Shown here in pieces: positions 1 to 8,472 of a DNA stretch of 64,000 nt; position 1 is the first letter of the stretch; each line of letters starts with the position of its first letter. The notes under the pieces are model-generated. The model saw nothing but the letters and a program-made list of their open reading frames with translations, was not told where the DNA came from and made no database searches. Both the position numbers and the translations under genes were made by a program. Origin of the DNA: Helicobacteraceae bacterium. GTDB taxonomy: Bacteria; Campylobacterota; Campylobacteria; Campylobacterales; Sulfurimonadaceae. The stretch is taken from NCBI GenBank assembly GCA_027038835.1, contig JALWGC010000002.1:62001-126000 (forward strand), in the 5' to 3' direction.

Positions 1-422
1 TAGATAAACCGGCTCACCATCTGCGCTATGGAGTTTTGCTCAAGCGCACCGCTTACTTGCTCTACCACTTGCCCGTTTTTAAACACCATGATCGTCGGGA
101 TGCTTCGAATGCCAAATCGCGCACCCAATTCTTGCGCTTCTTCGGTATTGACCTTGGCGAACACCGCTTTTAATGGGAATTGCGTCGCGGCTGCTTCGAA
201 CGCCGGTGCCATCATTCGACACGGTCCACACCAAGGTGCCCAAAAATCGACGACGACGGGAATGTCGCTGTTGGCTATGAAATGGTCGAAATTCGCACTA
301 TTTAAGTTGACCGGATGGGTATCTAAAAGTGAATTTTTACATTTACCGCAGTTGGCTTTTTTGTAACTCTCTTTTTGTGGAACGTTGTTCACCGCTCCAC
401 AGTGCGGACATACTACTCTCAT
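1..422 (-). CDS. trxC: Thioredoxin with N-terminal zinc ribbon (TrxC/thioredoxin 2 type), 3' end at window edge
   Basis: A disulfide reductase of the cytoplasm. The reading frame starts at an ATG preceded by AGGAG and gives about 140 residues before the window ends, with only the last one or two codons missing (the final bases are TA, which may be the stop itself). The N-terminus carries two CxxC pairs (CPHC and CGKC) forming a probable zinc ribbon, as in thioredoxin 2. The thioredoxin fold follows, with active site WCGPC and the cis-proline region SIPTIMVF. The zinc ribbon separates it from plain TrxA. It stands apart from htrA and has its own ribosome binding site. Family assignment is secure; redox partners cannot be read from the sequence. 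Confidence 0.93.
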   Translation of the reverse strand, partial: MRVVCPHCGAVNNVPQKESYKKANCGKCKNSLLDTHPVNLNSANFDHFIANSDIPVVVDFWAPWCGPCRMMAPAFEAAATQFPLKAVFAKVNTEEAQELGARFGIRSIPTIMVFKNGQVVEQVSGALEQNSIAQMVSRFI

Positions 423-484
423 ACGTTTCTCCTGAAAAATAAATATATTTTCTGCATAATGGTAGCATAAAGAGGGGGAAGAGT

Positions 485-502
485 GTGCCACGCAAGTGGC
501 AC
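485..502 (-). terminator. Hairpin after htrA
   Basis: A perfect 7-bp stem (GTGCCAC/GTGGCAC) with a 4-base loop lies just beyond the htrA stop. On the minus strand it is followed by a pyrimidine-rich stretch rather than a clean T run, so it is a plausible but imperfect intrinsic terminator separating htrA from the thioredoxin gene. Confidence 0.55.
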
Positions 503-511
503 TTGAAGCAG

Positions 512-1912
512 TTAGAGAACGACTGGGAAAATAGCGCCTTGGCGGTATATCCAAACCCGTTTTTTCCCTTTACCTTTCGTTGCGGCTTTGAACTCTTTGA
601 GCGATGTTATCTCTTTATCTTCTATCTGGATAACCACATCCCCTTTCATCACACCCGCTTCGTATGCAGGCGATGAAGGTTTGACTTTTGTAACCACGAC
701 CCCTTTGACGTCGCTTGTAAGGCTTAAACGTCGCTTCATCGCTTCGCTTAACGGCTCGACACTCATCCCTTTGTAGCTGCTGCCCCCTTGCGCACCTACG
801 CTGCTTGCATTGTCGTACGAAGCGAGTTCGACACGGGCGGTATGGACTTTTTTGTCACGGATGTAGGTGATGCTCACGCTCGCTCCGGGTTGGTACTTCC
901 CTATTTCGTTTTTGAGTTCGCTCGCACTCTCGACTTTCTTACCGTTTACGGCGACTATCAAATCGCCCCGTTTGAGTCCCGCTTTTTTCGCAGGGGTATC
1001 ACTACCCACGCTTGCGACAAGTGCTCCGAATTTTCCGTTGTAAAAGTCGCTCATATCGCTGGAGATGTTCGTGATGCTCACACCGAGATACCCCCGTTTG
1101 TACTCCCCTTTTTCTATAAGTTGTTTGGCGATATCGCGTACCATATTCGACGGAATAGCAAAGCCGATTCCCGCACTACTTCCGCTTCGAGTGACGATGG
1201 CGGTGTTGATACCGATGAGCTCTCCGCTGGAGTTAAGAAGCGCTCCCCCGCTGTTACCGGGATTGATAGGCGCGTCGGTTTGGATGAAGTTTTCATACTC
1301 TTCTATCCCCATCGAATTGCGCCCCAATGCGGAAACTATACCGTGTGTTACCGTTTCCCCTACACCAAAGGGGTTACCGATAGCAAACACCAAATCTCCC
1401 ACTTTGACTTTGTTCGAGTCGTAGAAGGTAACGGGATTGAGTCCTTTTTTCTCTATTTTGATAACCGCTATGTCACTTTTTTTGTCATGCCCAATCAGTT
1501 TGGCTTCGTACTCTTTTTTATCTCCGGGAATGGTGACGGTTATCTTGTCCGCGCCGTCTATAACATGGTTGTTTGTTATAATGTAACCGTCTTCGCTAAC
1601 GATAACACCGCTACCAAGTGCGCGTTGAATCCTCTCTTGCGGAACTTGCTGCGGGATACGATTGCCGAAGAACTGCCGAAAAAACGGATCGTTGAAAAAC
1701 GGATTGGCGTGGGGGTCGATTTTGACGTTTTTTTGGATAGAGATGTTCACCACCGAGTTTCTCACATCTTTCAAAACGTTGTTATAAGAAAGTATGTACT
1801 CCTTGTCGGTAGGGTATTTTCTCGTTTTTCCATCGCCGGCGTAGTGAAAATCTATACTTTTTGCATAGATAAAACTTGTTAGAACCATGAAAACAAATAC
1901 GATTTTTTTCAT
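512..1912 (-). CDS. htrA: Periplasmic serine protease, HtrA/DegP (Do) family
   Basis: A periplasmic chaperone-protease that degrades misfolded envelope proteins. The 466-residue product begins with a short signal peptide (about residues 1-18, cleavage near YAK). The trypsin-like domain shows the catalytic triad H116 (NNHVIDG), D147 (KSDIAV) and S221 (GNSGGAL), and two PDZ domains follow (roughly 265-355 and 375-460). Length and architecture are those of campylobacterial HtrA. An upstream in-frame GTG at 1918 is less likely because AAGGAG sits five bases before the ATG used here and would overlap the GTG. The gene appears monocistronic. Confidence 0.95.
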   Translation of the reverse strand: MKKIVFVFMVLTSFIYAKSIDFHYAGDGKTRKYPTDKEYILSYNNVLKDVRNSVVNISIQKNVKIDPHANPFFNDPFFRQFFGNRIPQQVPQERIQRALGSGVIVSEDGYIITNNHVIDGADKITVTIPGDKKEYEAKLIGHDKKSDIAVIKIEKKGLNPVTFYDSNKVKVGDLVFAIGNPFGVGETVTHGIVSALGRNSMGIEEYENFIQTDAPINPGNSGGALLNSSGELIGINTAIVTRSGSSAGIGFAIPSNMVRDIAKQLIEKGEYKRGYLGVSITNISSDMSDFYNGKFGALVASVGSDTPAKKAGLKRGDLIVAVNGKKVESASELKNEIGKYQPGASVSITYIRDKKVHTARVELASYDNASSVGAQGGSSYKGMSVEPLSEAMKRRLSLTSDVKGVVVTKVKPSSPAYEAGVMKGDVVIQIEDKEITSLKEFKAATKGKGKKRVWIYRQGAIFPVVL

Positions 1913-2030
1913 TTTCACTCCTTAAGATTTATTTCAGAAAATTGTAAAGCTTAAAAGTAAATAAAAAGTTTATGAATGGATAACGAATAGTTAATGGGAG
2001 TGATTGAAGAAAGTTTAGTTAAGTAGTGTC

Positions 2031-2064
2031 AACTTTATAAAAGATGTTACTCTTTTATAAAGTT
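2031..2064. terminator. Perfect 14-bp inverted repeat overlapping the fliW stop
   Basis: AACTTTATAAAAGA (2031-2044) and its exact reverse complement (2051-2064) flank a 6-base loop, and the right arm lies inside the last codons of fliW. On the plus strand T residues follow; on the minus strand, the direction of fliW, no T tract follows. It is probably the fliW terminator or an RNA 3'-end stabiliser. Confidence 0.5.
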
Positions 2065-2433
2065 TTTGATGGGTGCTGCCATCTCGAAATCGGGGTAGCT
2101 TTTCGGGTCAAGTACCACTTGAGCCAAGGTTTTGTTCTCTTCATTCACGACGATGGGCGCCAAAAAGTTCACAAGCGACTCTTCAAGCGGTTTTTGGATA
2201 ACCACGATGTTGTAAACCTTCACTTTCGAGTCCTCTTTCAGCTCCAAAAGCGCTTGAGTCGCCTTCGGCACATCGAAAGAATACTCTCTGAGCATATACG
2301 GATTGACCAAAGTGAAAGAGATGCCGTCGTTGTCGATATCTTTCATCGTAGCGAAAAGTTCGTCTATCTCCGTTATTTCCACTTCATGCGTGTTTTCGAA
2401 CCCTAATATGTGACTTTTGACCTTGTAGCTCAT
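2047..2433 (-). CDS. fliW: Flagellar assembly factor FliW
   Basis: FliW binds flagellin and the RNA-binding regulator CsrA, linking flagellin synthesis to flagellar assembly. The 128-residue protein matches FliW in length and in its hallmark features: the N-terminal strand ending in GFENTHEVEI, the central ISFTLVNPY segment, and a C-terminal half with VYNIVVIQ and VNFLAPIVVN. The ATG was chosen because AAAGG lies upstream; a TTG two codons earlier is the alternative. The gene follows an unknown 124-residue gene on the same strand with a 13-base gap, probably in one transcript starting at or before nrdA. Confidence 0.9.
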   Translation of the reverse strand: MSYKVKSHILGFENTHEVEITEIDELFATMKDIDNDGISFTLVNPYMLREYSFDVPKATQALLELKEDSKVKVYNIVVIQKPLEESLVNFLAPIVVNEENKTLAQVVLDPKSYPDFEMAAPIKNFIKE

Positions 2434-2446
2434 TTTCAACCTTTCG

Positions 2447-2818
2447 TTATAGTCTCGCTTGCGCCTCTTGGAACTTCAAGCTTTTCGATATTATGTAGCA
2501 TAAAGCACTTTTCGTTCCACTTGCCGTTTTATAATCTCCCAACATAAAATAAAACAGTCCGTTTTCATGGATGATGCTGATTCCCTCATCCATATCGATT
2601 AGTTTGAGCTTCTCGTTTTCTACAAGCCGGGCTTCGACGACCTCTTCGAACAAAAAGTCCAGACCTATCCAGTCGAACGAACGGTGTCTGTCTTGGACGC
2701 TTAGTTCCACTTTGATCGATGTCGGGGTTATAATGTCTATATTGGAGAGCTCCGAAGAGGTAAAACTCTCGAAGCGGTAGAGGAAATCCTCAAGCGAGTT
2801 CAAGGTCAAAGGTTTCAT
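2447..2818 (-). CDS. Conserved hypothetical protein, 124 residues
   Basis: I do not recognise this family. The predicted protein is acidic, soluble, with no signal peptide, membrane segment or cysteine cluster. Its middle (DWIGLDFLFEEVVEARLV) and the segment ISIIHENGLFYFMLGDY suggest a small alpha/beta protein. The start is an ATG with a strong AAGGAGG-type ribosome binding site overlapping the end of nrdA. It sits between nrdA and fliW, with short gaps, which implies co-transcription but does not establish a role. Confidence 0.7.
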   Translation of the reverse strand: MKPLTLNSLEDFLYRFESFTSSELSNIDIITPTSIKVELSVQDRHRSFDWIGLDFLFEEVVEARLVENEKLKLIDMDEGISIIHENGLFYFMLGDYKTASGTKSALCYIISKSLKFQEAQARL

Positions 2819-2828
2819 GTGCTCCTCC

Positions 2829-5195
2829 TTATTGGCAGCCGACACACTCCATGCTTCTGTCTTCGACGTCGTTGGTCATCTCTGGTGATTGACTTCGCAG
2901 ATAGTAAGTCGATTTGAGTCCGAGTTGCCAAGCGAGCGTGTAGATTTCATGTAGGTATCTCCCGCTTGCTTTGTCAAGCGTTATGAAGATGTTGAGGCTT
3001 TGCCCTTGGTCTATCCACTTCTGGCGTATCGCCGCGGCTTTGATGAGAATACGCTGGTCAAGGTCGTACGCCGGGGTGTAGTACGCCCACGTTTCGGGTG
3101 AGAGCTTCGGTACGACGACCGGTATGAGTCCGCTTAGGTTCTCTTCGAACCATTTTCGCTTATATACCGGCTCTATCGCTTGGGTCGTACCGGTAAGGAT
3201 GGAGATGGAGCTCGTTGGAGCGACCGCCATCAAATAACCGTTTCGCATCCCTTGCGTTTTGACCTTTTCGCGAAGCGACTCCCAATCATAGGAAGATGCG
3301 AACAGCCCTCCTCTATCGACAAGGTTTTGCACCTCCGCTTTTGCATGGTCATGTGGGAAAATCCCCTTGCTCCATTTACTCCCTTCAAATTCGGGGTAAA
3401 TCCCTTTTTCCACCGCCAAATCGCTCGAAGCGTTGATGGCGTTGTAACTTACCGCTTCCATCACTTCGTCGATTTTATCGAAATGTTCCTGACTTCCCCA
3501 GCTAATACCCGCTTCTGCGAGCATCTGCGCTTCGCCCATCACGCCAAGCCCGATGGAGCGACTTCGCATGTTGGTCTTTTTCACTTTGCCAAGCGGATAG
3601 AAGTTGAGGTCGATGACGTTATCAAGCGCGCGAACGGCTATAGGGACGACTCGCTCTATATCCTCTTTCGTGTTGATTTTGGAAAGGTTGATAGAAGCGA
3701 GGTTACAAACCGCCGTCGCACCGTCTATACGCTCTTTTTCGACGACGAAAATCTCTTTACCGTCAAGCGTATCGAGTGCGGTTATTTTCTTGGCGGGTTT
3801 TTCGATGCCGCTATCGACTTTGACTATCTCTTCCTCTTCGAACGTTACGTAGGTCTCATCGGCAAATACCACTTTGATTTTGTAGTGGTTTGGTTGTGTA
3901 TTTTGGAAAATTTCGGTACAAAGGTTCGAGCTGCGAATCACTCCGTAATGGTCGTTGGGGTTGACACGGTTTGCGTTGTCTTTGAAACACAAAAACGGGT
4001 TGCCGGTTTCGAAGTAGCTCGTTAGAATCTTTTTCCACAAATCTTTCGCTTTGACACGCTCTTTGAGGATGTTTTCGTCTTGTTCATACTCCAAGTAGCG
4101 TTTCTCGAACGCTTCGCCGTAAAGTTCGGTCAAATCTTTCGTATCGTACGGATCGAAAAGCGTCCAGATGCCATCTTCGAGTACACGCTTCATGAACAAG
4201 TCGTTGATCCACAATGCCGGGAAAAGGTCATGTGCTCGTCGGCGCTCCTCTCCGGAGTTTTTCTTCAAGTCCAAAAAGTCGTTGATATCTATGTGCCACG
4301 GCTCAAGATAAACCGCGATAGCCCCTTTACGTGTTCCAAGCTGATCGACCGCTATGGCGATGTCGTTGGTGATTTTCAAAAATGGAATCGTACCGCCCGC
4401 GGCGTTTTTGTGTCCGTCGATGAAACTCCCCATCGATCGCACCTGTGTCCAGTCCCAGCCGATACCGCCACCGAACTTCGAAAGAAGCGCCATCTCTTGG
4501 TAGGCATCGAAAATCCCTTCGATATTGTCAGGTGTAGAACCGATGTAGCAAGAGCTAAGCTGGTGGCGCGGCGTTCTGGCGTTCGAGAGTGTCGGAGTCG
4601 CCATCATCACTTCGAATTTGCTTATCATGTCGTAGAACTTGATAGCCCACTCCATTCTGTTCTCTTCACGCTGTGCTAGGAACATCGCTACGGCCATGAA
4701 CATATGCTGCGGCAGCTCTATTGGGTTGGAATTTCGGTCTTTGATGATGTAGCGGTCGTACAACGTTTTGATACCAAGATACGTAAACTGTAAGTCGCGC
4801 TCCGGTTTTATGTGTTTATCGAGTTCATCGAGGTCGTAAAGGTCTTTGAGACCGGGGATGATGCGCCCCTCTTTCTCCCCTTTTTCGAAATACTTCCTCA
4901 AAGAGCAGTATCCGGTAAAACCGTTGACTTGGTGGTAAAGGTTGAACAAAAACAGTCTTGCCGCCACGAACGTCCAGTTGGGCGTGTCGATGTCTATTTT
5001 GTCCACCGCGGTTTTGATAAGCGTTTCTTGAATCTCTTTGGTCGTAATACCGTCGCGAAACTGAATCTGCGCGTCCACTTCAAGCTCGCTTTGGCTGACC
5101 CCATCAAGCCCTTTGACGGAAGCGGAAGTGTATTTTTGAATCTTCGTTATATCGAGCGGTTCGGTTCGACCGTTTCTTTTAATGACTGTTATCAT
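2829..5195 (-). CDS. nrdA: Ribonucleoside-diphosphate reductase, alpha subunit (class I)
   Basis: The large subunit of class I ribonucleotide reductase converts ribonucleotides to deoxyribonucleotides using a radical from NrdB. The 788-residue protein has an N-terminal ATP-cone (IKRNGRTEPLDITKIQ) for allosteric control, the catalytic cluster NLCTEI (the family's N-x-C-x-E), the redox cysteines in LSSCYIG and VCNLASINLSK, and the C-terminal CVGC pair that takes electrons from thioredoxin or glutaredoxin. Its partner nrdB lies 44 kb away, the usual split in this phylum. AGGA lies seven bases before the ATG. An inverted repeat upstream may be regulatory. Confidence 0.96.
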   Translation of the reverse strand: MITVIKRNGRTEPLDITKIQKYTSASVKGLDGVSQSELEVDAQIQFRDGITTKEIQETLIKTAVDKIDIDTPNWTFVAARLFLFNLYHQVNGFTGYCSLRKYFEKGEKEGRIIPGLKDLYDLDELDKHIKPERDLQFTYLGIKTLYDRYIIKDRNSNPIELPQHMFMAVAMFLAQREENRMEWAIKFYDMISKFEVMMATPTLSNARTPRHQLSSCYIGSTPDNIEGIFDAYQEMALLSKFGGGIGWDWTQVRSMGSFIDGHKNAAGGTIPFLKITNDIAIAVDQLGTRKGAIAVYLEPWHIDINDFLDLKKNSGEERRRAHDLFPALWINDLFMKRVLEDGIWTLFDPYDTKDLTELYGEAFEKRYLEYEQDENILKERVKAKDLWKKILTSYFETGNPFLCFKDNANRVNPNDHYGVIRSSNLCTEIFQNTQPNHYKIKVVFADETYVTFEEEEIVKVDSGIEKPAKKITALDTLDGKEIFVVEKERIDGATAVCNLASINLSKINTKEDIERVVPIAVRALDNVIDLNFYPLGKVKKTNMRSRSIGLGVMGEAQMLAEAGISWGSQEHFDKIDEVMEAVSYNAINASSDLAVEKGIYPEFEGSKWSKGIFPHDHAKAEVQNLVDRGGLFASSYDWESLREKVKTQGMRNGYLMAVAPTSSISILTGTTQAIEPVYKRKWFEENLSGLIPVVVPKLSPETWAYYTPAYDLDQRILIKAAAIRQKWIDQGQSLNIFITLDKASGRYLHEIYTLAWQLGLKSTYYLRSQSPEMTNDVEDRSMECVGCQ

Positions 5196-5249
5196 CCATC
5201 TATCCTAAGGTAATGTGAAATATGTATGCCTTATTTTATGCAAATCGGT

Positions 5250-5269
5250 TAGCGAAACTAAGTTCGCTA
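5250..5269. promoter_or_regulatory. Inverted repeat in the nrdA upstream region
   Basis: TAGCGAA (5250-5256) and TTCGCTA (5263-5269) form a perfect 7-bp inverted repeat with a 6-base spacer about 55-75 bases before the nrdA ATG. This position suits an operator. The binding protein is unknown, and a match to the NrdR box was not evident. Confidence 0.35.
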
Positions 5270-5311
5270 GAAGTTATTGGATTCTATCTAAATTTACCAA
5301 AAAGATTGATT

Positions 5312-5340
5312 AAAAAAAACTCCAAAAAAGGAGTTTTTTT
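5312..5340. terminator. Strong intrinsic terminator (bidirectional)
   Basis: A run of A, the stem ACTCC/GGAGT with an A-rich loop, then a run of T: a classic symmetric rho-independent terminator. It serves the lipoprotein gene on the minus strand and would also stop plus-strand readthrough before nrdA. Confidence 0.85.
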
Positions 5341-5358
5341 CAAAGTGTTACCGCTTGG

Positions 5359-5799
5359 TCATGGAAGGTATGTCGTAGTGATGTTTTCTCTGGGTTCTTT
5401 GCACTTGTCCGCCATTTCGGTGATGTTTTTCGCCGCTATCATGCAGTCGATGTAGCGCTGATTTTGTTCTATAACTTCAAGTACTTCTTCTTTTTCCTCC
5501 AAGTCCCATTCGTCGAAATCTTCGATATCTTCGAAGTTCGGATTTCTCGTAAGAACCCCTTTGTTGCAGTTGTTGGCATCTGCTACATCTTTTGCCGCGG
5601 TGAAACACCTTTTGGCATACTCGAGCACCTCTTTGTCTTTCAATGCCTGTGCATGCACGCTTGGATAGTACTTTTTCGTCCAGTGAGCAAAAAGCGGTCC
5701 TTCCTTGTATGTGCCGTCAGGTTGTTTGTACGTACATCCCCCTAACGACAAAACCGCAAAAGCGGTTATCGTCAAAACCGTTTTACGCTTCATCTCCAA
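5359..5799 (-). CDS. Small lipoprotein of unknown function
   Basis: An exported lipoprotein of about 146 residues. The N-terminus has basic residues (KRK), a hydrophobic stretch and the lipobox LGGC, after which the protein is acidic and has several cysteines (AKRC, NNCN, IDCM, DKCK). I do not recognise the family. The start is ambiguous: ATG at 5793 has GGAG directly abutting it, too close for a ribosome binding site, whereas TTG at 5799 has AAAAGGG upstream; both lie inside the purB 3' end. It is the last gene of a purB-lipoprotein transcript, followed by a strong terminator. Confidence 0.72.
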   Translation of the reverse strand: MEMKRKTVLTITAFAVLSLGGCTYKQPDGTYKEGPLFAHWTKKYYPSVHAQALKDKEVLEYAKRCFTAAKDVADANNCNKGVLTRNPNFEDIEDFDEWDLEEKEEVLEVIEQNQRYIDCMIAAKNITEMADKCKEPRENITTTYLP

Positions 5800-7120
5800 A
5801 AACCCTTTTAAAGATAGCATCGACGTTTTTGGTGTAGTAGTCGTAGTTGAAACACTCGCGAATCTGCTCTTCGCTAAGCTTACTTCTAAGCTCTTCGTCG
5901 GCCAAAAGATGGTTGAGATACAACGACTCCCCTTTTTCGTTCACGGTCGGTTTCCCTTGCTGAATCTCCTCCCATACTTTCATGGCGTTTCTTTGGACGA
6001 TTCTATACGCATCTTCGCGGCTCACACCCTGCTTAGGCAATTCAAGCAGTACCCTTTGCGAGAATACGAGACCACCCGTTAGGTTGAGGTTTTTCATCAT
6101 GTTTTCCGGATACACCACGAGCTTGCTTATAACGCCGTTCATGCGGTGAAGCATAAAGTCGGTAGTTATGAACGCATCAGGCAACCAGAAACGCTCCGTC
6201 GAACTGTGAGAGATGTCGCGTTCATGCCAAAGCGCTACGTTTTCCATCGCCGGTGTCGCGTACGCTCTGATAATGCGCGCAAGCCCGGTAATGTTTTCGG
6301 TCAAGATAGGGTTTCGTTTATGTGGCATCGCCGAGCTTCCCTTTTGCCCTTTTGCGAAAAACTCTTCCGCTTCATACACTTCGGTTCTTTGAAAGTGGCG
6401 GATGTTGACCGCGAATTTTTCGACACTCGAAGCCAAAAGTGCGAGTGCCGTCGCAAGGCGTGCGTATCTGTCTCTTTGGATAACTTGGTTCGAAACGGGT
6501 GCCGGTTTTAGCCCCAAGTACTCACAAGTGAGCTCTTCAAGCTCTAGCGGTGCGTGAGCGAAGTTCCCCATAGCGCCACTTACCTGCCCTACGCTGATAA
6601 CTTCTAACGTTTGTTCCAAGTTTTCGAGATGGCGTCTAAGTTCATCGTACCAAACGGCTAACACCAAACCAAACGTTATAGGCTCCCCATGAATACCGTG
6701 GCTTCTCCCCACCATCAAAGTCATTTTATGCTCTTGTGCTCTTTTTTTCACCGACTCCATAAGCATTTTGACATCTTCGATGATGAGTTGGAGGCTATCG
6801 CGCATTTGTAGCGCTACGGCGGTATCGATAGTGTCCGAACTTGTCATACCGTAGTGGAACCATCTACTTTCATCTCCAAGGCTTTCTGCTACGCTTGTAG
6901 TGAACGCTATGAGGTCGTGTCTGGTTACCGCTTCTATTTCGTCGATTCGCTCGACACTGAATGTCGCGTTTTCCACAATCTTTTTGGCGTCTTCATCGGG
7001 AATGAGCCCCAATTTGTTCCAAGCTTTCACAACCGCTTTTTCCACATCGAGCCAAGCTTGGTATTTCGCTTGCATCGTCCATTTGTTCTTCATCTCTTCA
7101 CGAGCGTATCTTTCAACCAT
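5783..7120 (-). CDS. purB: Adenylosuccinate lyase
   Basis: This enzyme acts twice in purine synthesis: it releases fumarate from SAICAR and from adenylosuccinate. The 445-residue protein has the fumarase/aspartase superfamily signature SSAMPHKRNP (the flexible catalytic loop), the upstream TSSDTIDTA and GRSHGIHGEP motifs, and the expected length. AAAGG lies ahead of the ATG. The gene is divergent from the RluA-type gene, and its 3' end overlaps the downstream lipoprotein gene. Confidence 0.96.
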   Translation of the reverse strand: MVERYAREEMKNKWTMQAKYQAWLDVEKAVVKAWNKLGLIPDEDAKKIVENATFSVERIDEIEAVTRHDLIAFTTSVAESLGDESRWFHYGMTSSDTIDTAVALQMRDSLQLIIEDVKMLMESVKKRAQEHKMTLMVGRSHGIHGEPITFGLVLAVWYDELRRHLENLEQTLEVISVGQVSGAMGNFAHAPLELEELTCEYLGLKPAPVSNQVIQRDRYARLATALALLASSVEKFAVNIRHFQRTEVYEAEEFFAKGQKGSSAMPHKRNPILTENITGLARIIRAYATPAMENVALWHERDISHSSTERFWLPDAFITTDFMLHRMNGVISKLVVYPENMMKNLNLTGGLVFSQRVLLELPKQGVSREDAYRIVQRNAMKVWEEIQQGKPTVNEKGESLYLNHLLADEELRSKLSEEQIRECFNYDYYTKNVDAIFKRVFGDEA

Positions 7121-7136
7121 CTAACAACCTTTGTAT

Positions 7137-7160
7137 GATATTCTTTCATAAAAGAATATC
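7137..7160. promoter_or_regulatory. Perfect 10-bp inverted repeat in the purB / pseudouridine synthase divergent region
   Basis: GATATTCTTT (7137-7146) and AAAGAATATC (7151-7160), separated by CATA, lie in the 76-base gap between two divergent genes. The symmetry and location fit a shared operator, though an RNA hairpin in either leader is equally possible. Confidence 0.4.
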
Positions 7161-7196
7161 GAAATTCAATTTACAAATCGGTTAAAGGAGTTCACT

Positions 7197-8126
7197 TTGC
7201 CATTTATGCTAAAAAAACATTTCGCCAAAGAAAAAACCAAACTTTTTCTCTACCTTATGAAAGAGCTTGGTTGTACACAAAAAGAAGCCCAGCGTATGAT
7301 TGCCAAAGGGAGAGTTTTTGTCGATGGCGAAGCGTTTGTAAAAACCGGAGGGTACGTCGAAGGAGCGTTCGAGGTCGTCGAGTTCGTTCCCGCTACTCGC
7401 GGTTTGGAGCCGATTATCGAAGAGCAACATTTTGTCGCGTACGACAAACCGACGGGAGTTCTGGTACATCCTCAAAACCGCCATACCGAATACACCATAA
7501 TCGACGAGCTCAAACACCGCTACGGTAAAGATGCCAACATCACCCACCGTATCGACCAAGAAACAAGCGGCATCATCCTCTGTGCTACAAACAAACAAGC
7601 CGAGCGTGATATCAAGTCGCTTTTTGAAAATAGACAAATAGACAAATCCTACCTTGCCGTCGTGGCGGGCAAGCTCCAAAACCCTCTAATCATAGAAGAA
7701 CCACTCCTTGTAACCAAACACCAAGCGACAAACCTCAAAACATTGGTTGTCGTCGATAAAAAAGGAAAACCCTCCAAAACCGAAATCGTTCCACTACGAT
7801 ATTTCGAACACATAGATGCTACACTGGTCGAAGCGAAGCCCCATACCGGTCGCCAACATCAAATACGTGTCCATTTGTTCCACGTGAAACACCCTATCAT
7901 CGGTGATCCGGTTTATGGTCAGAGTGTTGAAAATATGGTCAAGTACTTCGATAGAAATTTAACGAAAGAAGAGCGGTTGAAAAACACACGCTCTACCCGC
8001 TTGCTTCTTCATGCCAATACCCTCTCTTTCGAACTCTACGGCAAAAACTACCATATTCAAAGTAAAGTCGATTTTGTGAACGAAGCTTTGAAAAGTATAG
8101 ATTATGTTTCATGTGAAACACGGTAA
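7197..8126 (+). CDS. RluA-family pseudouridine synthase with S4 domain
   Basis: It isomerises specific uridines to pseudouridine in rRNA. An N-terminal S4 RNA-binding domain (about residues 10-65, including KEAQRMIAKGRVFVDGE) precedes the catalytic domain, whose motif HRIDQETSG contains the catalytic aspartate; a typical GRQHQIRVHL motif follows near residue 220. The 309-residue length fits the RluA/RluD group, but the exact target uridine cannot be assigned. The start is a TTG six bases after AAAGGAG; the next ATG, three codons in, is too far away. A perfect parS site lies inside the gene and a second parS-like site at its very end. Confidence 0.9.
   Translation: MPFMLKKHFAKEKTKLFLYLMKELGCTQKEAQRMIAKGRVFVDGEAFVKTGGYVEGAFEVVEFVPATRGLEPIIEEQHFVAYDKPTGVLVHPQNRHTEYTIIDELKHRYGKDANITHRIDQETSGIILCATNKQAERDIKSLFENRQIDKSYLAVVAGKLQNPLIIEEPLLVTKHQATNLKTLVVVDKKGKPSKTEIVPLRYFEHIDATLVEAKPHTGRQHQIRVHLFHVKHPIIGDPVYGQSVENMVKYFDRNLTKEERLKNTRSTRLLLHANTLSFELYGKNYHIQSKVDFVNEALKSIDYVSCETR
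7876..7891. promoter_or_regulatory. parS: parS chromosome-partitioning site (perfect consensus), within coding sequence
   Basis: The 16-mer TGTTCCACGTGAAACA matches the universal bacterial parS consensus (TGTTNCACGTGAAACA) at every fixed position. It lies in codons for LFHVKH of the pseudouridine synthase, about 6 kb from dnaA, and ParB is expected to load here. parA and parB themselves are not in the window. Confidence 0.85.
8105..8120. promoter_or_regulatory. parS: parS-like site, one mismatch
   Basis: TGTTTCATGTGAAACA differs from the parS consensus at one central position. It overlaps the last codons of the pseudouridine synthase, 214 bases from the perfect site and close to a DnaA-box cluster. 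Confidence 0.65.
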
Positions 8127-8184
8127 AACTATCAAATGTGAATAAGTTGATACAACAAGAAAAAACATAGTCATAAATCACTTC

Positions 8185-8208
8185 AAACCCCTATATTAGG
8201 GGCTTTGT
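8185..8208 (+). terminator. Terminator of the pseudouridine synthase gene
   Basis: CCCCTA/TAGGGG pair around a 3-base loop; the stem extends through CAAA/TTTG with one bulged base, and a short T-rich segment follows about 10 bases later. It is a plausible intrinsic terminator 60 bases after the stop codon. Confidence 0.5.
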
Positions 8209-8443
8209 GAACTTTTTGATTAAGCGCGAATTTATATAAAAAAACTCTTAAATAGTAAAGAAATTTCAAACTTTTTTTCAATATATTCACAGTTAATATC
8301 AATGTGTGAATAAATAAGTAATGACGCATAAATAGTTTCATTTTTGGAATGGCTAAAGCCTATACTCTTGTTGAGCGTATTTAATCTGTGCCTTGAATAC
8401 TCTAAAGATTTTTGTAAGAAAAGTAAGGTATGATTTCATTCAT

Positions 8444-8472
8444 AGACGACCTCCCTGGAGTGTTGGTCGTCT
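8444..8472. terminator. Strong hairpin downstream of the 30-codon membrane-peptide ORF
   Basis: AGACGACC (8444-8451) pairs perfectly with GGTCGTCT (8465-8472), with an internal CTCC/GGAG stem near the loop. It starts seven bases beyond the stop of the small minus-strand ORF. The following T-rich bases (TTGTTTG) are on the plus strand, so it would better terminate a plus-strand RNA; a shared bidirectional terminator or an antisense RNA is possible. Confidence 0.5.

Noticed and set aside
788-1882. A 364-codon plus-strand frame opposite htrA
   Set aside because: It is contained entirely within htrA, which has signal peptide, triad and PDZ domains; no independent signals support the plus-strand frame.
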